Part shown: piece after piece, positions 33,025-40,894 of the stretch | Layout of the letters: every line of letters starts with the position of its first letter | How positions within the stretch are numbered: the first letter of the stretch is position 1 | Assembly (NCBI GenBank): GCA_944389455.1 | Contig: CALXMK010000010.1 | Span: 41,224-105,223, forward strand | Length of the DNA: 64,000 bases | From: an uncultured Verrucomicrobiota bacterium | GTDB taxonomy: Bacteria; Verrucomicrobiota; Verrucomicrobiia; Limisphaerales; UBA1412 | Reading direction: 5' to 3' | Notes under the pieces: model-generated | Database searches by the model: none | What the model saw: the letters and a program-made list of their open reading frames with translations, nothing else | What the model was told of the DNA's origin: nothing | Made by a program: the position numbers and the translations under genes

Positions 33025-35120
33025 GCAGAATAAATTATGATCTGGAGCGAGTAGAACGTGAGTGTTACAGAAAATCGATATATCAATATACCATCGATTA
33101 TGAGTTGGAGAACAAGGAGGTGATAGAGGTACCCTGCGTGCGCACGACCTGGTATATGAATGCGGTGAGTATTCTGAGGGAGATGAGGTCTTTTACCGTA
33201 GTTGATATCAATTATGACGCAATCAGCGGAGAGCTGCAGTACTTTAATCTGAATGCGCTTATCGAAGAGAAACCGCTCTTTTTAAACAGTCCTTGTAAAA
33301 TTACCAATTATCGGCAATTAATGAAGTTGGCCGAAGAGACTCCGGCGGAGGAGTTCCAGAAAATGACAGAAGAACAGAAGCGGGCTCTGGTGAAGAAATA
33401 TGTAGTTCCGGAAGGAAAGACAAGGGAGTTTCGGGATCCGTCAAGGGGGCCTTCAATAGTAGGGCAAAGATTACAGGAAGAGCTCGCAGAGATCCTTAAG
33501 ATAATAATAAACAAATTGGAGAGATGCCTCCTGAATGTATATCAGGGGGTTTGTGTATTGAAGGAACATTATAATATTAACGCATTGGAGCACTATTATT
33601 ATCTGAGTTTTTGTAAGGGAAAGGCAGAGCGTGAATTAGAGAAATTTTGGCAGGGGAGTGGGAATTGCAGCCAGGAGATAAGCCCTTGCGGAATGTATCG
33701 GAGGAGCTTCTTTGAGATGCCGGAGATAGAGGATGGTTCTGAGGAGGAGGATTCATCAAAGAGGAGTTACAACGCCGGATATTATCTGCTTTCCGAAGTG
33801 GGGCAGAATCAGAGTCGGGAGCCATATACTCAAAATCCTTATCCGCCGGAGTGGAATATACCGTTTTATGAACGGGAGGATGGGAGCTTGCTGGTAGAGG
33901 ATACACTCTTTGAGCGGATGATGCTCACCGGGGAACTTCCGGCGGTGATGCCGGAAGCGGAGATTCAGGCACGGCTGGGAGAGGAGGAGCCGCTGGTTAT
34001 AGATACGAATCGTTTATTTCTGGAAGTTCTTCCCGTGGGGCAAGAGGGGAAGCGTTGGAGTATTACGCTGAAAAATCCCCGGCAAGGAGGGGAATATTTA
34101 CTCCAGAAATCGCATTACCCTCGCTTGGGATGGAGCCTTTTGAGTGAGGAGATCTTTGGGGAGAGCCATCCTTGTGAAAAAGTGGAGGTCGAGTTAGAAA
34201 AGGGCTGTTATTTGCGGGCGGTGGATATTTCCCCGACAGGGAAACCAAAAGTAATTGAGTTAAGAGAAGGAGAGACTGATCTATTATTATTTAGGGCTAA
34301 AAGCCCTATCGGAGGAGAGGTGCGGCTTTCGGATAAGTTTAGCGGCAATCTCATTGGCGAAGTATTTTGTGGAGATTTGTACACAGTTTCAGGGCATAGA
34401 CAATACTATTATCGACCCAAGCCCGGTTTTTACGGGGTGGATGAGTTTGATTGCGAGATAGAGGATTACAGCTTTTTCCGTGAACTTGAGGGGCGCAGCA
34501 AAGCCAGAGTGAATAAGAAGGGCAATGAGATTTCCGGTTATCATGAACATTTAAAAGTTTGCCTGAAGCCCAATGAGTTTACATTCAAAATCAATGTACT
34601 GGAAGAAGAAGAGGAGCAGGAAGATGGGGATGAACTTTCCTTATACACGGTTTTTTCTCCAAAATATGGGACGGTAGAGTATGATTCAGAGGGAAATATT
34701 CTTTACAGCCGAAATCCAGAGTGTTATGGAGAAGATAGACTTGATTATATTCTGACTGATGGGAAAGGAGGAAATAAGGAAGGGACGATATGGATTGAGC
34801 AGAAGTGTTTTAATCGGATCCCGATCCAGTGGATGATGGATAATGAATTGCCCCTGACCAGGAAGGGGGTTTTTGACGATTCGGATGGAGACCGATTGAA
34901 TAGTTTCTTCGAGTATCATCTGGGAACAGATCTTAAGGAGAAATTTAATCCGTTGGATTTTAAGCCGATAGAGGGAACCCTATTTGAGGGAATAGTGGAT
35001 ATACTGCTGTATGGGGCCAAAAATCCGAAGAATATAAACGTCCATTTGTGGGTAGATGGGAAACATTTTTCTCCTTCAAAAATATTTTATCCGGTTTTGC
35101 AGAATTATGATGGGAGCTGA
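33006..35120 (+). CDS. Large protein with cadherin-like and Asp-rich repeat motifs, main part
   Basis: This is the main open frame of 704 residues. The first 250 residues are unrecognised. Two Ig/cadherin-like (Big_9-type) units follow: YYYRPKPGFYGVDEFDCEIED near 475-495 (in part) and YGTVEYDSEGNILYSRNPE with YILTDGKGGNKEGTIW near 555-600. Next comes an Asp-rich calcium-type motif DDSDGDRLNSFFEYHLGTD near 630-648, of a kind common in surface proteins of Verrucomicrobia and relatives. The frame ends at TGA 35118-35120 in the middle of a domain that continues in the same frame. The ATG at 33006 has only a weak AGG element. An extracellular or surface role is likely by domain type, yet no signal peptide is visible. 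Confidence 0.55.
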   Translation: MATNFLGRINYDLERVERECYRKSIYQYTIDYELENKEVIEVPCVRTTWYMNAVSILREMRSFTVVDINYDAISGELQYFNLNALIEEKPLFLNSPCKITNYRQLMKLAEETPAEEFQKMTEEQKRALVKKYVVPEGKTREFRDPSRGPSIVGQRLQEELAEILKIIINKLERCLLNVYQGVCVLKEHYNINALEHYYYLSFCKGKAERELEKFWQGSGNCSQEISPCGMYRRSFFEMPEIEDGSEEEDSSKRSYNAGYYLLSEVGQNQSREPYTQNPYPPEWNIPFYEREDGSLLVEDTLFERMMLTGELPAVMPEAEIQARLGEEEPLVIDTNRLFLEVLPVGQEGKRWSITLKNPRQGGEYLLQKSHYPRLGWSLLSEEIFGESHPCEKVEVELEKGCYLRAVDISPTGKPKVIELREGETDLLLFRAKSPIGGEVRLSDKFSGNLIGEVFCGDLYTVSGHRQYYYRPKPGFYGVDEFDCEIEDYSFFRELEGRSKARVNKKGNEISGYHEHLKVCLKPNEFTFKINVLEEEEEQEDGDELSLYTVFSPKYGTVEYDSEGNILYSRNPECYGEDRLDYILTDGKGGNKEGTIWIEQKCFNRIPIQWMMDNELPLTRKGVFDDSDGDRLNSFFEYHLGTDLKEKFNPLDFKPIEGTLFEGIVDILLYGAKNPKNINVHLWVDGKHFSPSKIFYPVLQNYDGS

Positions 35121-35555
35121 GTATATAGGTGGGATACGACTTTAGTATCTAATGGACTTCATACCATTCAGCTTGAGGCTGCCGGAGCAGGTTTGAAAAC
35201 TTTTGGGAAAATCCAAAAGGTATTAGTAGGCAATATATTGAGTTTTAAAGAAACCAAGTTCTATGGGGAGGAGTTTCCACTTAAAGCAGAGGTGCAAGTC
35301 CCGGAGGCGATTATAGAGTGCAATACAGAACTTTACGATATGATGGGCAATAAGCTCGATCAGTTCAGTCTTGTCGGAGAGAATATCAGGCAAATCAGCA
35401 GGACCTACGATTTTACCCCAGAGGATCTGGATCTAATGAGGATGATGTATTCTTATAATTATAATTTTATCGGACGATTTGAGCTGAAAGGCAAGAGTGG
35501 TAGAACCTATGAGATGGTAAGATCTTTTCCACAGATGCTCAGATCGATAGATTGA
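35121..35555 (+). pseudogene. C-terminal fragment of the same protein after an in-frame TGA
   Basis: Reading straight on in the same frame after the TGA gives VYRWDTTLVSNGLHTIQLEA and then 120 more residues to a TGA at 35555. The pattern VDG ... YDGS-stop-VYRWDTTLVSNGLHTI is one continuous beta domain. So the stop splits a single gene; this part has no start codon or ribosome-binding site of its own near the break. A nonsense mutation, a sequencing error or readthrough would each explain it. Confidence 0.6.
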
Positions 35556-35813
35556 CTTAATCGCATTAAAATGCTGAAAAGTAAAAGGGACTTTTTGAAT
35601 AGACAGGATTGAGTTAAAAAACTATTGATAATCATTAGGGTGTATTGAAACAATGGTTCATCCGGAATGGACTCTGTTTCCATGCGGAGATTAGGAAGAG
35701 AAAATTTTTGGGAAGAGTCTGTTTTTTCCATTTATTTATTTAAATAGAGAAGTGGTTTTGCCATACTGATGAGCGGAGCTCTTTTAAGGGGGTTCCCAGG
35801 TTCGAAAAGAAAG

Positions 35814-36176
35814 ATGCAGATCAGTTTGTTAAAGTCCAAAATCCATCGTGCCGCGGTCACAGGAGCGTGCTTGAATTACGAAGGGAGCATGACGATCGAT
35901 ATTGAGTTTATGCAAAAAGTCGGTCTGAGACCCTATGAGAGGATTTTATGCAGCAACATGGCCAATGGAGCTCGTTTTGAGACATATGCGATTCCGGGAG
36001 AGCCGGGCTCAAAGTCGATTGTCTTTAATGGAGCTACCGCTCATCTGGGCAAGAAGGGCGATCGTGTTACCATTATGAATTTTGCCCTGGCAGATGAGAA
36101 GGAGGCTGAAGATTGGACCCCACGAGTTATTGTTCTGAATGAGCAGAATGAGATTATCGATGAGAGGGGAATTTAG
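35814..36176 (+). CDS. panD: Aspartate 1-decarboxylase precursor
   Basis: This pyruvoyl enzyme makes beta-alanine from aspartate for pantothenate and CoA. It is made as a proenzyme that self-cleaves between Gly and Ser to form the pyruvoyl group; the site is in NYEGSMTIDIEFM near residues 22-26. Further family motifs are LLKSKIHRAAVTGA, NGARFETYAIPGEPGS and FNGATAHLGKKGDRVTIMNF. The start at 35814 (MQISLLKSK) is chosen from family length; an in-frame ATG at 35769 has no ribosome-binding site and would add 15 residues. panB and panC are absent here. Confidence 0.93.
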   Translation: MQISLLKSKIHRAAVTGACLNYEGSMTIDIEFMQKVGLRPYERILCSNMANGARFETYAIPGEPGSKSIVFNGATAHLGKKGDRVTIMNFALADEKEAEDWTPRVIVLNEQNEIIDERGI

Positions 36177-36232
36177 CTTTGGCAGACGATAGAAATTTTA
36201 AAGATTGGAAAACAGGAAGGAAGAGAGATACA

Positions 36233-37267
36233 GTGTTTACAGTAGGAGAGGTAGCAGAGAGAATTAACGCCGTCGTGGAGGGGGATCCTAACCTGCAGCT
36301 ATTAGGTTTTGCCCCGGCAGCCGCAGCGGCAGAGGGGTATTTGACCTTTGCGGAAAATGAGACCTATCTGGAAAAAGCGGATCAGAGCAAGGCATCCGCG
36401 ATTTTGTTGGATGGGAAGTCCAAATCTTCCACCGGCAAGACGGTCTTGCGGGTTAAGAATGCAAGGATAGCTTTCGCGCATGTAATGCAGATGTTTTTCC
36501 CTGAATCCAAACCGGAGCCGGGGATTCATCCTACCAGTGTCGTGGAATCCGGAGCAGAGGTGGATCCTCAGGCTCATATTGGCGCTTTTTGCCATATTGA
36601 AAAGGGGGCCCGAATCGGGAATGGAACGGTGATCGATGCTTTTTGCCAGGTTGGAGAGAATGTTCAAATCGGAGAAGATTGTCGGATTTTTCCGCGTGTA
36701 ACCTTCTATTCCGGAGTGAAAATAGGTAATCGGGTGAGAATTCATTCCGGTACGGTAATCGGTTCGGATGGTTTTGGCTATGTATTGGATCAGGGAGTAC
36801 ATGTCAAAGTGCCGCAGGTAGGAACGGTGATTGTCCATGATGATGTGGAAATCGGAGCTAATGTGACGATTGACCGCGGTGCAATGGATGTTACCGAAAT
36901 CGGCCGTGGTACAAAAATCGATAATTTGGTCATGATTGCTCATAATGTGAAGATTGGGGAAAATTGTATTCTGGTATCACAAGTAGGCATTGCCGGAAGT
37001 ACGCAGCTGGGCAATTATGTTGTTTTAGCGGGGCAGGTAGGATTGGCAGGGCATCTTAAACTGGGCAATCAGGTGACGGTGGGAGCCAAGGCTGGCGTAA
37101 TGAATAATATTCCTGATGGAGAGATGTGGCTGGGGACTCCGGCTATGCCTCATAAGGAGGCTAAACGAGTAATGGTTTCCTGGCTGGGGTTGCCGGAAGG
37201 CCTGCGCCGAATCAGACAGTTGGAGCACGAATTGGAGGAGCTGAAAAAGAGTTTATCACAGAAATAG
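36233..37267 (+). CDS. lpxD: UDP-3-O-(3-hydroxyacyl)glucosamine N-acyltransferase LpxD
   Basis: This enzyme adds the N-linked hydroxyacyl chain in lipid A synthesis, evidence for a lipopolysaccharide outer membrane. The protein has the N-terminal uridine-binding domain (FTVGEVAERINAV, YLTFAENETYLEKA), then a left-handed beta-helix of hexapeptide repeats (residues about 105-310, with VESGAEVDPQAHIGAFCHIE), and the catalytic-His segment MIAHNVKIGENC. The family start pattern MxFTVGEIAE favours the GTG at 36233, preceded by AGGAAGAGAG; an in-frame TTG at 36179 follows panD by two bases and would add 18 residues. A C-terminal helix holds ELEHELEELKKSL. lpxA, lpxC and fabZ are not nearby. Confidence 0.94.
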   Translation: MFTVGEVAERINAVVEGDPNLQLLGFAPAAAAAEGYLTFAENETYLEKADQSKASAILLDGKSKSSTGKTVLRVKNARIAFAHVMQMFFPESKPEPGIHPTSVVESGAEVDPQAHIGAFCHIEKGARIGNGTVIDAFCQVGENVQIGEDCRIFPRVTFYSGVKIGNRVRIHSGTVIGSDGFGYVLDQGVHVKVPQVGTVIVHDDVEIGANVTIDRGAMDVTEIGRGTKIDNLVMIAHNVKIGENCILVSQVGIAGSTQLGNYVVLAGQVGLAGHLKLGNQVTVGAKAGVMNNIPDGEMWLGTPAMPHKEAKRVMVSWLGLPEGLRRIRQLEHELEELKKSLSQK

Positions 37268-37314
37268 TCAGTCGGTATTGAGTCGGGTGCTTTTGGGGGA
37301 AGGATAAAAGGGAG

Positions 37315-37878
37315 ATGATTTACAGGTTTCTTCCGGAATCTGATGAAGGGCTGAGGAGATGCCGCCAACTGGGAATACGCTATAGCCGTTTGTTTTTGCA
37401 GGTAAATATAGCGCGGCAGCGGATGAATCTTTATCGGAAACTTCCTAATGTATACAAAGAACGGAAGTATGAATTTTGCGGAGAGTATCTGATTTCGACT
37501 AGCCGTTACGGCATAGGCAGCCGCGAAGGAAGTAAGAAAACCCCGCTGGGATTGCATCGTATTGCCCGTAAGGTGGGCGGAGGATGGCCTCAGGGAACCG
37601 TTTTCAAAGGAAGAGTTCCCGTTGGCGCAGTTTGGGCAGGAATGCCGCAAGCTAAGATCGCTCATAGAATTTTGTGGCTCGAAGGATTGGAAGCCGGATT
37701 CAACCAAGGAGATGAGGTGGATACTTTTAAGCGTTATATTTATATTCATGGAATTGGGGAGGAGCTGACTTTGGGCAGACCCTCTTCCTGCGGGTGTATT
37801 CACTTGGCGGCGGCCGATCTGATGCCTCTTTATGAAAATTGTGCCGAGGGAGATTTAGTTTGGATAGAGGAAAGGTAA
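37315..37878 (+). CDS. L,D-transpeptidase (YkuD family)
   Basis: This is a predicted peptidoglycan cross-linking or lipoprotein-attaching L,D-transpeptidase. The 187 residues end with the catalytic motif: IHGIGEELTLGRPSSCGCIHL, in which the His and the Cys of SxGCIH form the active pair. The substrate-strand region QVNIARQRMNLYRKL is at residues 30-45. No signal peptide or membrane anchor is visible, which is unusual because the substrate is periplasmic; a missed upstream extension is possible, but the frame has no better start. It sits between lpxD and ispD on one strand. Confidence 0.85.
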   Translation: MIYRFLPESDEGLRRCRQLGIRYSRLFLQVNIARQRMNLYRKLPNVYKERKYEFCGEYLISTSRYGIGSREGSKKTPLGLHRIARKVGGGWPQGTVFKGRVPVGAVWAGMPQAKIAHRILWLEGLEAGFNQGDEVDTFKRYIYIHGIGEELTLGRPSSCGCIHLAAADLMPLYENCAEGDLVWIEER

Positions 37879-37936
37879 AGTTTATTTTAGCGGAAAAAAC
37901 AGAACAGAATTGAGATTATAAGGGGCAATTGACGTG

Positions 37937-38659
37937 ATGAGTGCAGGTATTCAGAATATGAAAGCAGCAGCAGTTATTGTAGCAGCAGGCCGTGGAACCC
38001 GAATGGGAGGAAGTGTAGATAAGATATTCCTGGAGGTAGCTGGAGCTCCGATCATTATTCATACTTGGAGACGTTTTGAGAAAATCGATTCGATTCGGAA
38101 AATAATCTTGGTAATTCGTTCCGGTTTAGAGGATAAGTTTCATGCTCTGGCCAAAGAATATGGAATAAAGAAGCCTTTTACCTTGGTTCATGGAGGCGCG
38201 GAGCGTCAGGATTCTGTTTGGAATGGATTATCTCAGGTGGGAGAGGAGTTTGAACTGGTTGCTATTCAGGATGGAGCTAGACCTTGTACTCCGCCAGAGG
38301 TGATTGAGCAGGCTCTCTCAGAAGCACTGAAGTATGGTGCGGCTGTTTTGGCTCAAAGGGTTACGGATACGATTAAAGAATCAGCTGATGGGTGTAAGGT
38401 AGACCGTACCTTGGAGAGATCTCGTCTTTGGGCGGTCCAAACACCTCAGGTTTTTAGGACGAAAATAATAAAAAAAGCTATCTTGGAGGCGATAAACTGT
38501 AATTTGAAGTTGACAGATGATACGGCAGCCTGTGAGATGATTGGTCAGGAGGTACGATTGGTGCCGTGTCTTAGGCCGAATCCCAAGGCAACTAATCCAA
38601 GCGATTTACCTTATATTGAAATGCTTTTGAAAGGGGAAGAAGGGACTTTGGAAGAATAG
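37937..38659 (+). CDS. ispD: 2-C-methyl-D-erythritol 4-phosphate cytidylyltransferase IspD
   Basis: This enzyme activates MEP with CTP in the non-mevalonate isoprenoid pathway. The nucleotide-binding motif AAGRGTRMGGSVDKIFL is near residues 15-31, followed by HGGAERQDSVWNGL, IQDGARPCTPPEVI and DDTAACEMIGQEVRLV. The length of about 240 is typical. An AAGGGG element precedes the GTG/ATG pair at 37934/37937. The next gene starts four bases after the stop. Confidence 0.94.
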   Translation: MSAGIQNMKAAAVIVAAGRGTRMGGSVDKIFLEVAGAPIIIHTWRRFEKIDSIRKIILVIRSGLEDKFHALAKEYGIKKPFTLVHGGAERQDSVWNGLSQVGEEFELVAIQDGARPCTPPEVIEQALSEALKYGAAVLAQRVTDTIKESADGCKVDRTLERSRLWAVQTPQVFRTKIIKKAILEAINCNLKLTDDTAACEMIGQEVRLVPCLRPNPKATNPSDLPYIEMLLKGEEGTLEE

Positions 38660-38662
38660 GAG

Positions 38663-39667
38663 ATGCGTTTTCTTCGTGAATTCATCAAAGAATTGGATGA
38701 TCCAATGCCGCTGCCGAAGTGGTTGAATTGGACATCGCATCTATTGGCACAGGCATTTATTTATTCATTGATGATTCACCTGTTTGTTATTGTTTTATGG
38801 GAGGCCGCGTTCCACATGGGAATGATTCAAAGCCGTCCGATAACGGCTTTGCAGCAGTTGATGATACCTGCAGAAGAGAAACTGCAGCAGCAATCCTTTA
38901 TACCAGAAGAGGAGAGCATCCCTTTGGTTTTTGTGGATGTTGATCCTATGGAGAAAGTAGAACCTCCGCCTAAGACAGAATATTATTCTAATGAGAGTAC
39001 TCGCGCCGGAAATCCGACTCCTTCGCTCGTTGAACATGAGAATTCCCGTGTAGAAGGGGAAGAAAGAGAAGATATCAAAACGGTAGATAAAGCTCGTCAA
39101 CCGAGTGAACCTCAAGAGATGGTACCTGTCCAGACTCCGCCTGGAGAGATTGTTCCTCAGGAAAATCAGTCGGAGGAAGATTTTCCTGAACCGGAATTTA
39201 CAGAACCAAAGCAAAATGTGGGAATAGGAACTCCAGAGGCGCAGAAGCGGCGTCCTCGACGTCTGAGTGATTTACGCAAAAATACATCCTCCTTGATAGG
39301 CAGAGCAAGTCAACTTGACGGAGGAGTCCGACGTCATTCACTAGTAGCTCAGCTGGATGTGCAGGGAACCCCTTTCGGTAATTATGATGCGGCTTTTATC
39401 GCAGCCGTACAGAAACGCTGGTACGACCTGATAGATCAATCAGGGATGATTACGACTTCCGGTAAGGTGGTGGTAGTCTTTAAGCTGCATGAAGACGGCC
39501 GTATTACAGATTTACAAACGCTTTCCAGTACGGCAGGCGCTTTGCAGACGACCTTGTGTGAACGGGCAATTTTAGATCCCGCGCCCTATAGTCCGTGGCC
39601 GAGTGAGTTGCGTAGGGCTATTCACGGAACGGTTCGTGATGTTAAGTTTACTTTTTATTATAGATAA
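38663..39667 (+). CDS. TonB/TolA-like energy transducer
   Basis: This inner-membrane protein of 334 residues has one N-terminal membrane helix (LLAQAFIYSLMIHLFVIVLW, near 27-46), a long Pro/Glu-rich periplasmic spacer (residues about 75-210) and a C-terminal domain of TonB/TolA type (VQKRWYDLIDQSGM, GKVVVVFKLHEDGRITDLQ). With ExbB and ExbD immediately downstream it forms a proton-motive-force-driven transducer to the outer membrane. The C-terminal domain alone does not decide between TonB (nutrient uptake) and TolA (envelope constriction); no Tol-Pal partner such as tolB or pal is in the window. Confidence 0.83.
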   Translation: MRFLREFIKELDDPMPLPKWLNWTSHLLAQAFIYSLMIHLFVIVLWEAAFHMGMIQSRPITALQQLMIPAEEKLQQQSFIPEEESIPLVFVDVDPMEKVEPPPKTEYYSNESTRAGNPTPSLVEHENSRVEGEEREDIKTVDKARQPSEPQEMVPVQTPPGEIVPQENQSEEDFPEPEFTEPKQNVGIGTPEAQKRRPRRLSDLRKNTSSLIGRASQLDGGVRRHSLVAQLDVQGTPFGNYDAAFIAAVQKRWYDLIDQSGMITTSGKVVVVFKLHEDGRITDLQTLSSTAGALQTTLCERAILDPAPYSPWPSELRRAIHGTVRDVKFTFYYR

Positions 39668-39710
39668 ATAGAAATAAATAAATTAACGAATAGAAGAGGA
39701 AAATAGAAAG

Positions 39711-40325
39711 ATGATTGATTTTTTTGTAAAAGGCGGCTTCATGATGATCCCGATGCTGTTGGTTTCAATAGCCGCATTGGCGTTTATGATTGAGAGGGGA
39801 ATCTCTTTACAGAGAAAGAAGGTTCTTCCACCGGAGGTGGTGTCACTTTTGGATCAATATTTACTGAGCGGTTCGCAGCAATCTTTGCATCAGCTCTCAT
39901 TATGCTGCCAATCAGTTCCGAGTGCTCTCTCAAGGCTGCTTACCTGTGCGATAGATAATTCAAACCGCTCTAAGAAGGAGAATCAAGACGCTTTAGAGAC
40001 ACAGGCTCGCCGAGAGGTTATTTTATTGGAGAAATGGCTAGTCTTTTTGGAAATTATCGTGGGTATAGCTCCGTTGATGGGATTGTTGGGTACGCTGCAT
40101 GGAATGATAACGCTTTTTGGAGGCTTGGGGGCGAATTTCGGCGCGGCGGATCCGGCCATCATCGCTGCGGGTATTTCGGTTACATTGAATGTGACTTTTA
40201 TGGGATTGGCGATTGCAGTTCCGTCACTGATCGCATGGAGCTTTTATAGCCGAAGAGTAGAGGTCCTGACTATGGAGCTGGAAGGATATCTTTCGGATTT
40301 TGTACAGAAAATTTATCATCAATAG
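39711..40325 (+). CDS. exbB: Proton channel subunit ExbB/TolQ
   Basis: ExbB forms the pentameric inner-membrane proton channel that powers TonB or TolA. The 204 residues show three membrane segments: FMMIPMLLVSIAALAFMIERG near 9-29, IVGIAPLMGLLGTLHGMI near 118-135 and VTLNVTFMGLAIAVPSLIAW near 160-179. The pattern GLLGTLHGMITLF is the family signature. It is followed three bases later by exbD. Confidence 0.93.
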   Translation: MIDFFVKGGFMMIPMLLVSIAALAFMIERGISLQRKKVLPPEVVSLLDQYLLSGSQQSLHQLSLCCQSVPSALSRLLTCAIDNSNRSKKENQDALETQARREVILLEKWLVFLEIIVGIAPLMGLLGTLHGMITLFGGLGANFGAADPAIIAAGISVTLNVTFMGLAIAVPSLIAWSFYSRRVEVLTMELEGYLSDFVQKIYHQ

Positions 40326-40328
40326 AAG

Positions 40329-40802
40329 ATGCGCTTTAAGGTAGCCAAACAGCGGAGTACTCCGCCTATTATCATTGTAGCGCTAATCGATGTGCTTATC
40401 GTAGTGCTGATTTTTTTGGTCGTGACGACAACATTTAAAACTCATCCGGCCTTTAAGCTTACTTTGCCAGAGTCTGAAACAGCTCAGCAGGGGAATAATA
40501 CCGTTACCAATATTATTATCAATGTCCCGAAGGGAACAAATGTTTTTTTTGTGGGAGAGCGTGCCTATAATGATCGCCAATTGGAAGCGTATTTGAGTGG
40601 GCAAACCAGGATTTCTCCTAATATAGCGGTTTCTATTCGCGCTGATACGGAAGCGCCTTTTGGACAGATTGTTTTATTGATGGATATTCTCAAGAAATCT
40701 AATGTGCGTCCCGGCAATGTGAATGCATTTGCTCGACCGGTGGGGGATAATGCACAGCCACGGGGGGCGGCTTCGTCTGTACCCGCAGGTAGGACGAGAT
40801 GA
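40329..40802 (+). CDS. exbD: Biopolymer transport protein ExbD/TolR
   Basis: ExbD is the plug/stator subunit with one membrane helix (IIIVALIDVLIVVLIFLVV near 15-33) carrying the essential Asp in ALIDVL that takes part in proton flow. The periplasmic domain follows (LTLPESETAQQ, VSIRADTEAPFGQIVLLMDIL). At 157 residues it is typical with a slightly long tail. A strong terminator 29 bases downstream closes the ispD/TonB/exbB/exbD operon. Confidence 0.93.
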   Translation: MRFKVAKQRSTPPIIIVALIDVLIVVLIFLVVTTTFKTHPAFKLTLPESETAQQGNNTVTNIIINVPKGTNVFFVGERAYNDRQLEAYLSGQTRISPNIAVSIRADTEAPFGQIVLLMDILKKSNVRPGNVNAFARPVGDNAQPRGAASSVPAGRTR

Positions 40803-40831
40803 TTAATTTATCAGGATTAGCGAATATTTTG

Positions 40832-40860
40832 CGGAGGAGGTTTTCTCCTCCGTTTTTTTT
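40832..40860 (+). terminator. Terminator of the TonB-exbB-exbD operon
   Basis: A perfect 8-bp GC-rich stem (CGGAGGAG / CTCCTCCG), a 5-base loop and eight Ts. It falls inside the longest open frame of the following peptidase, so that frame cannot start upstream of it. Confidence 0.95.
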
Positions 40861-40887
40861 GGTTTTATCAAAGGTTTATGGTAAGAT
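40859..40887 (+). promoter_or_regulatory. Possible promoter of the S9 peptidase gene
   Basis: -35 TTGGTT, 17-base spacer, -10 TAAGAT. The predicted start point falls on or next to the GTG at 40895, which would make the transcript nearly leaderless. Both boxes are only fair matches. Confidence 0.35.
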
Positions 40888-40894
40888 AGAGCTC

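Noticed and set aside
35118..35120. TGA as a selenocysteine codon
   Set aside because: No redox or selenoprotein family context, no recognisable SECIS hairpin just downstream and no evidence of a selenocysteine system in the window.
35626..35637. TGATAATCATTA, resembling part of a Fur box
   Set aside because: Only about 12 of the 19 consensus positions can be matched, the region is AT-rich, and the nearest downstream gene is panD, not an iron gene.
35800..35830. CCAGGTTCGAAAAG, resembling a tRNA T-arm
   Set aside because: No pairing acceptor stem, anticodon arm or CCA end could be drawn around it. No tRNA gene was found in the window.
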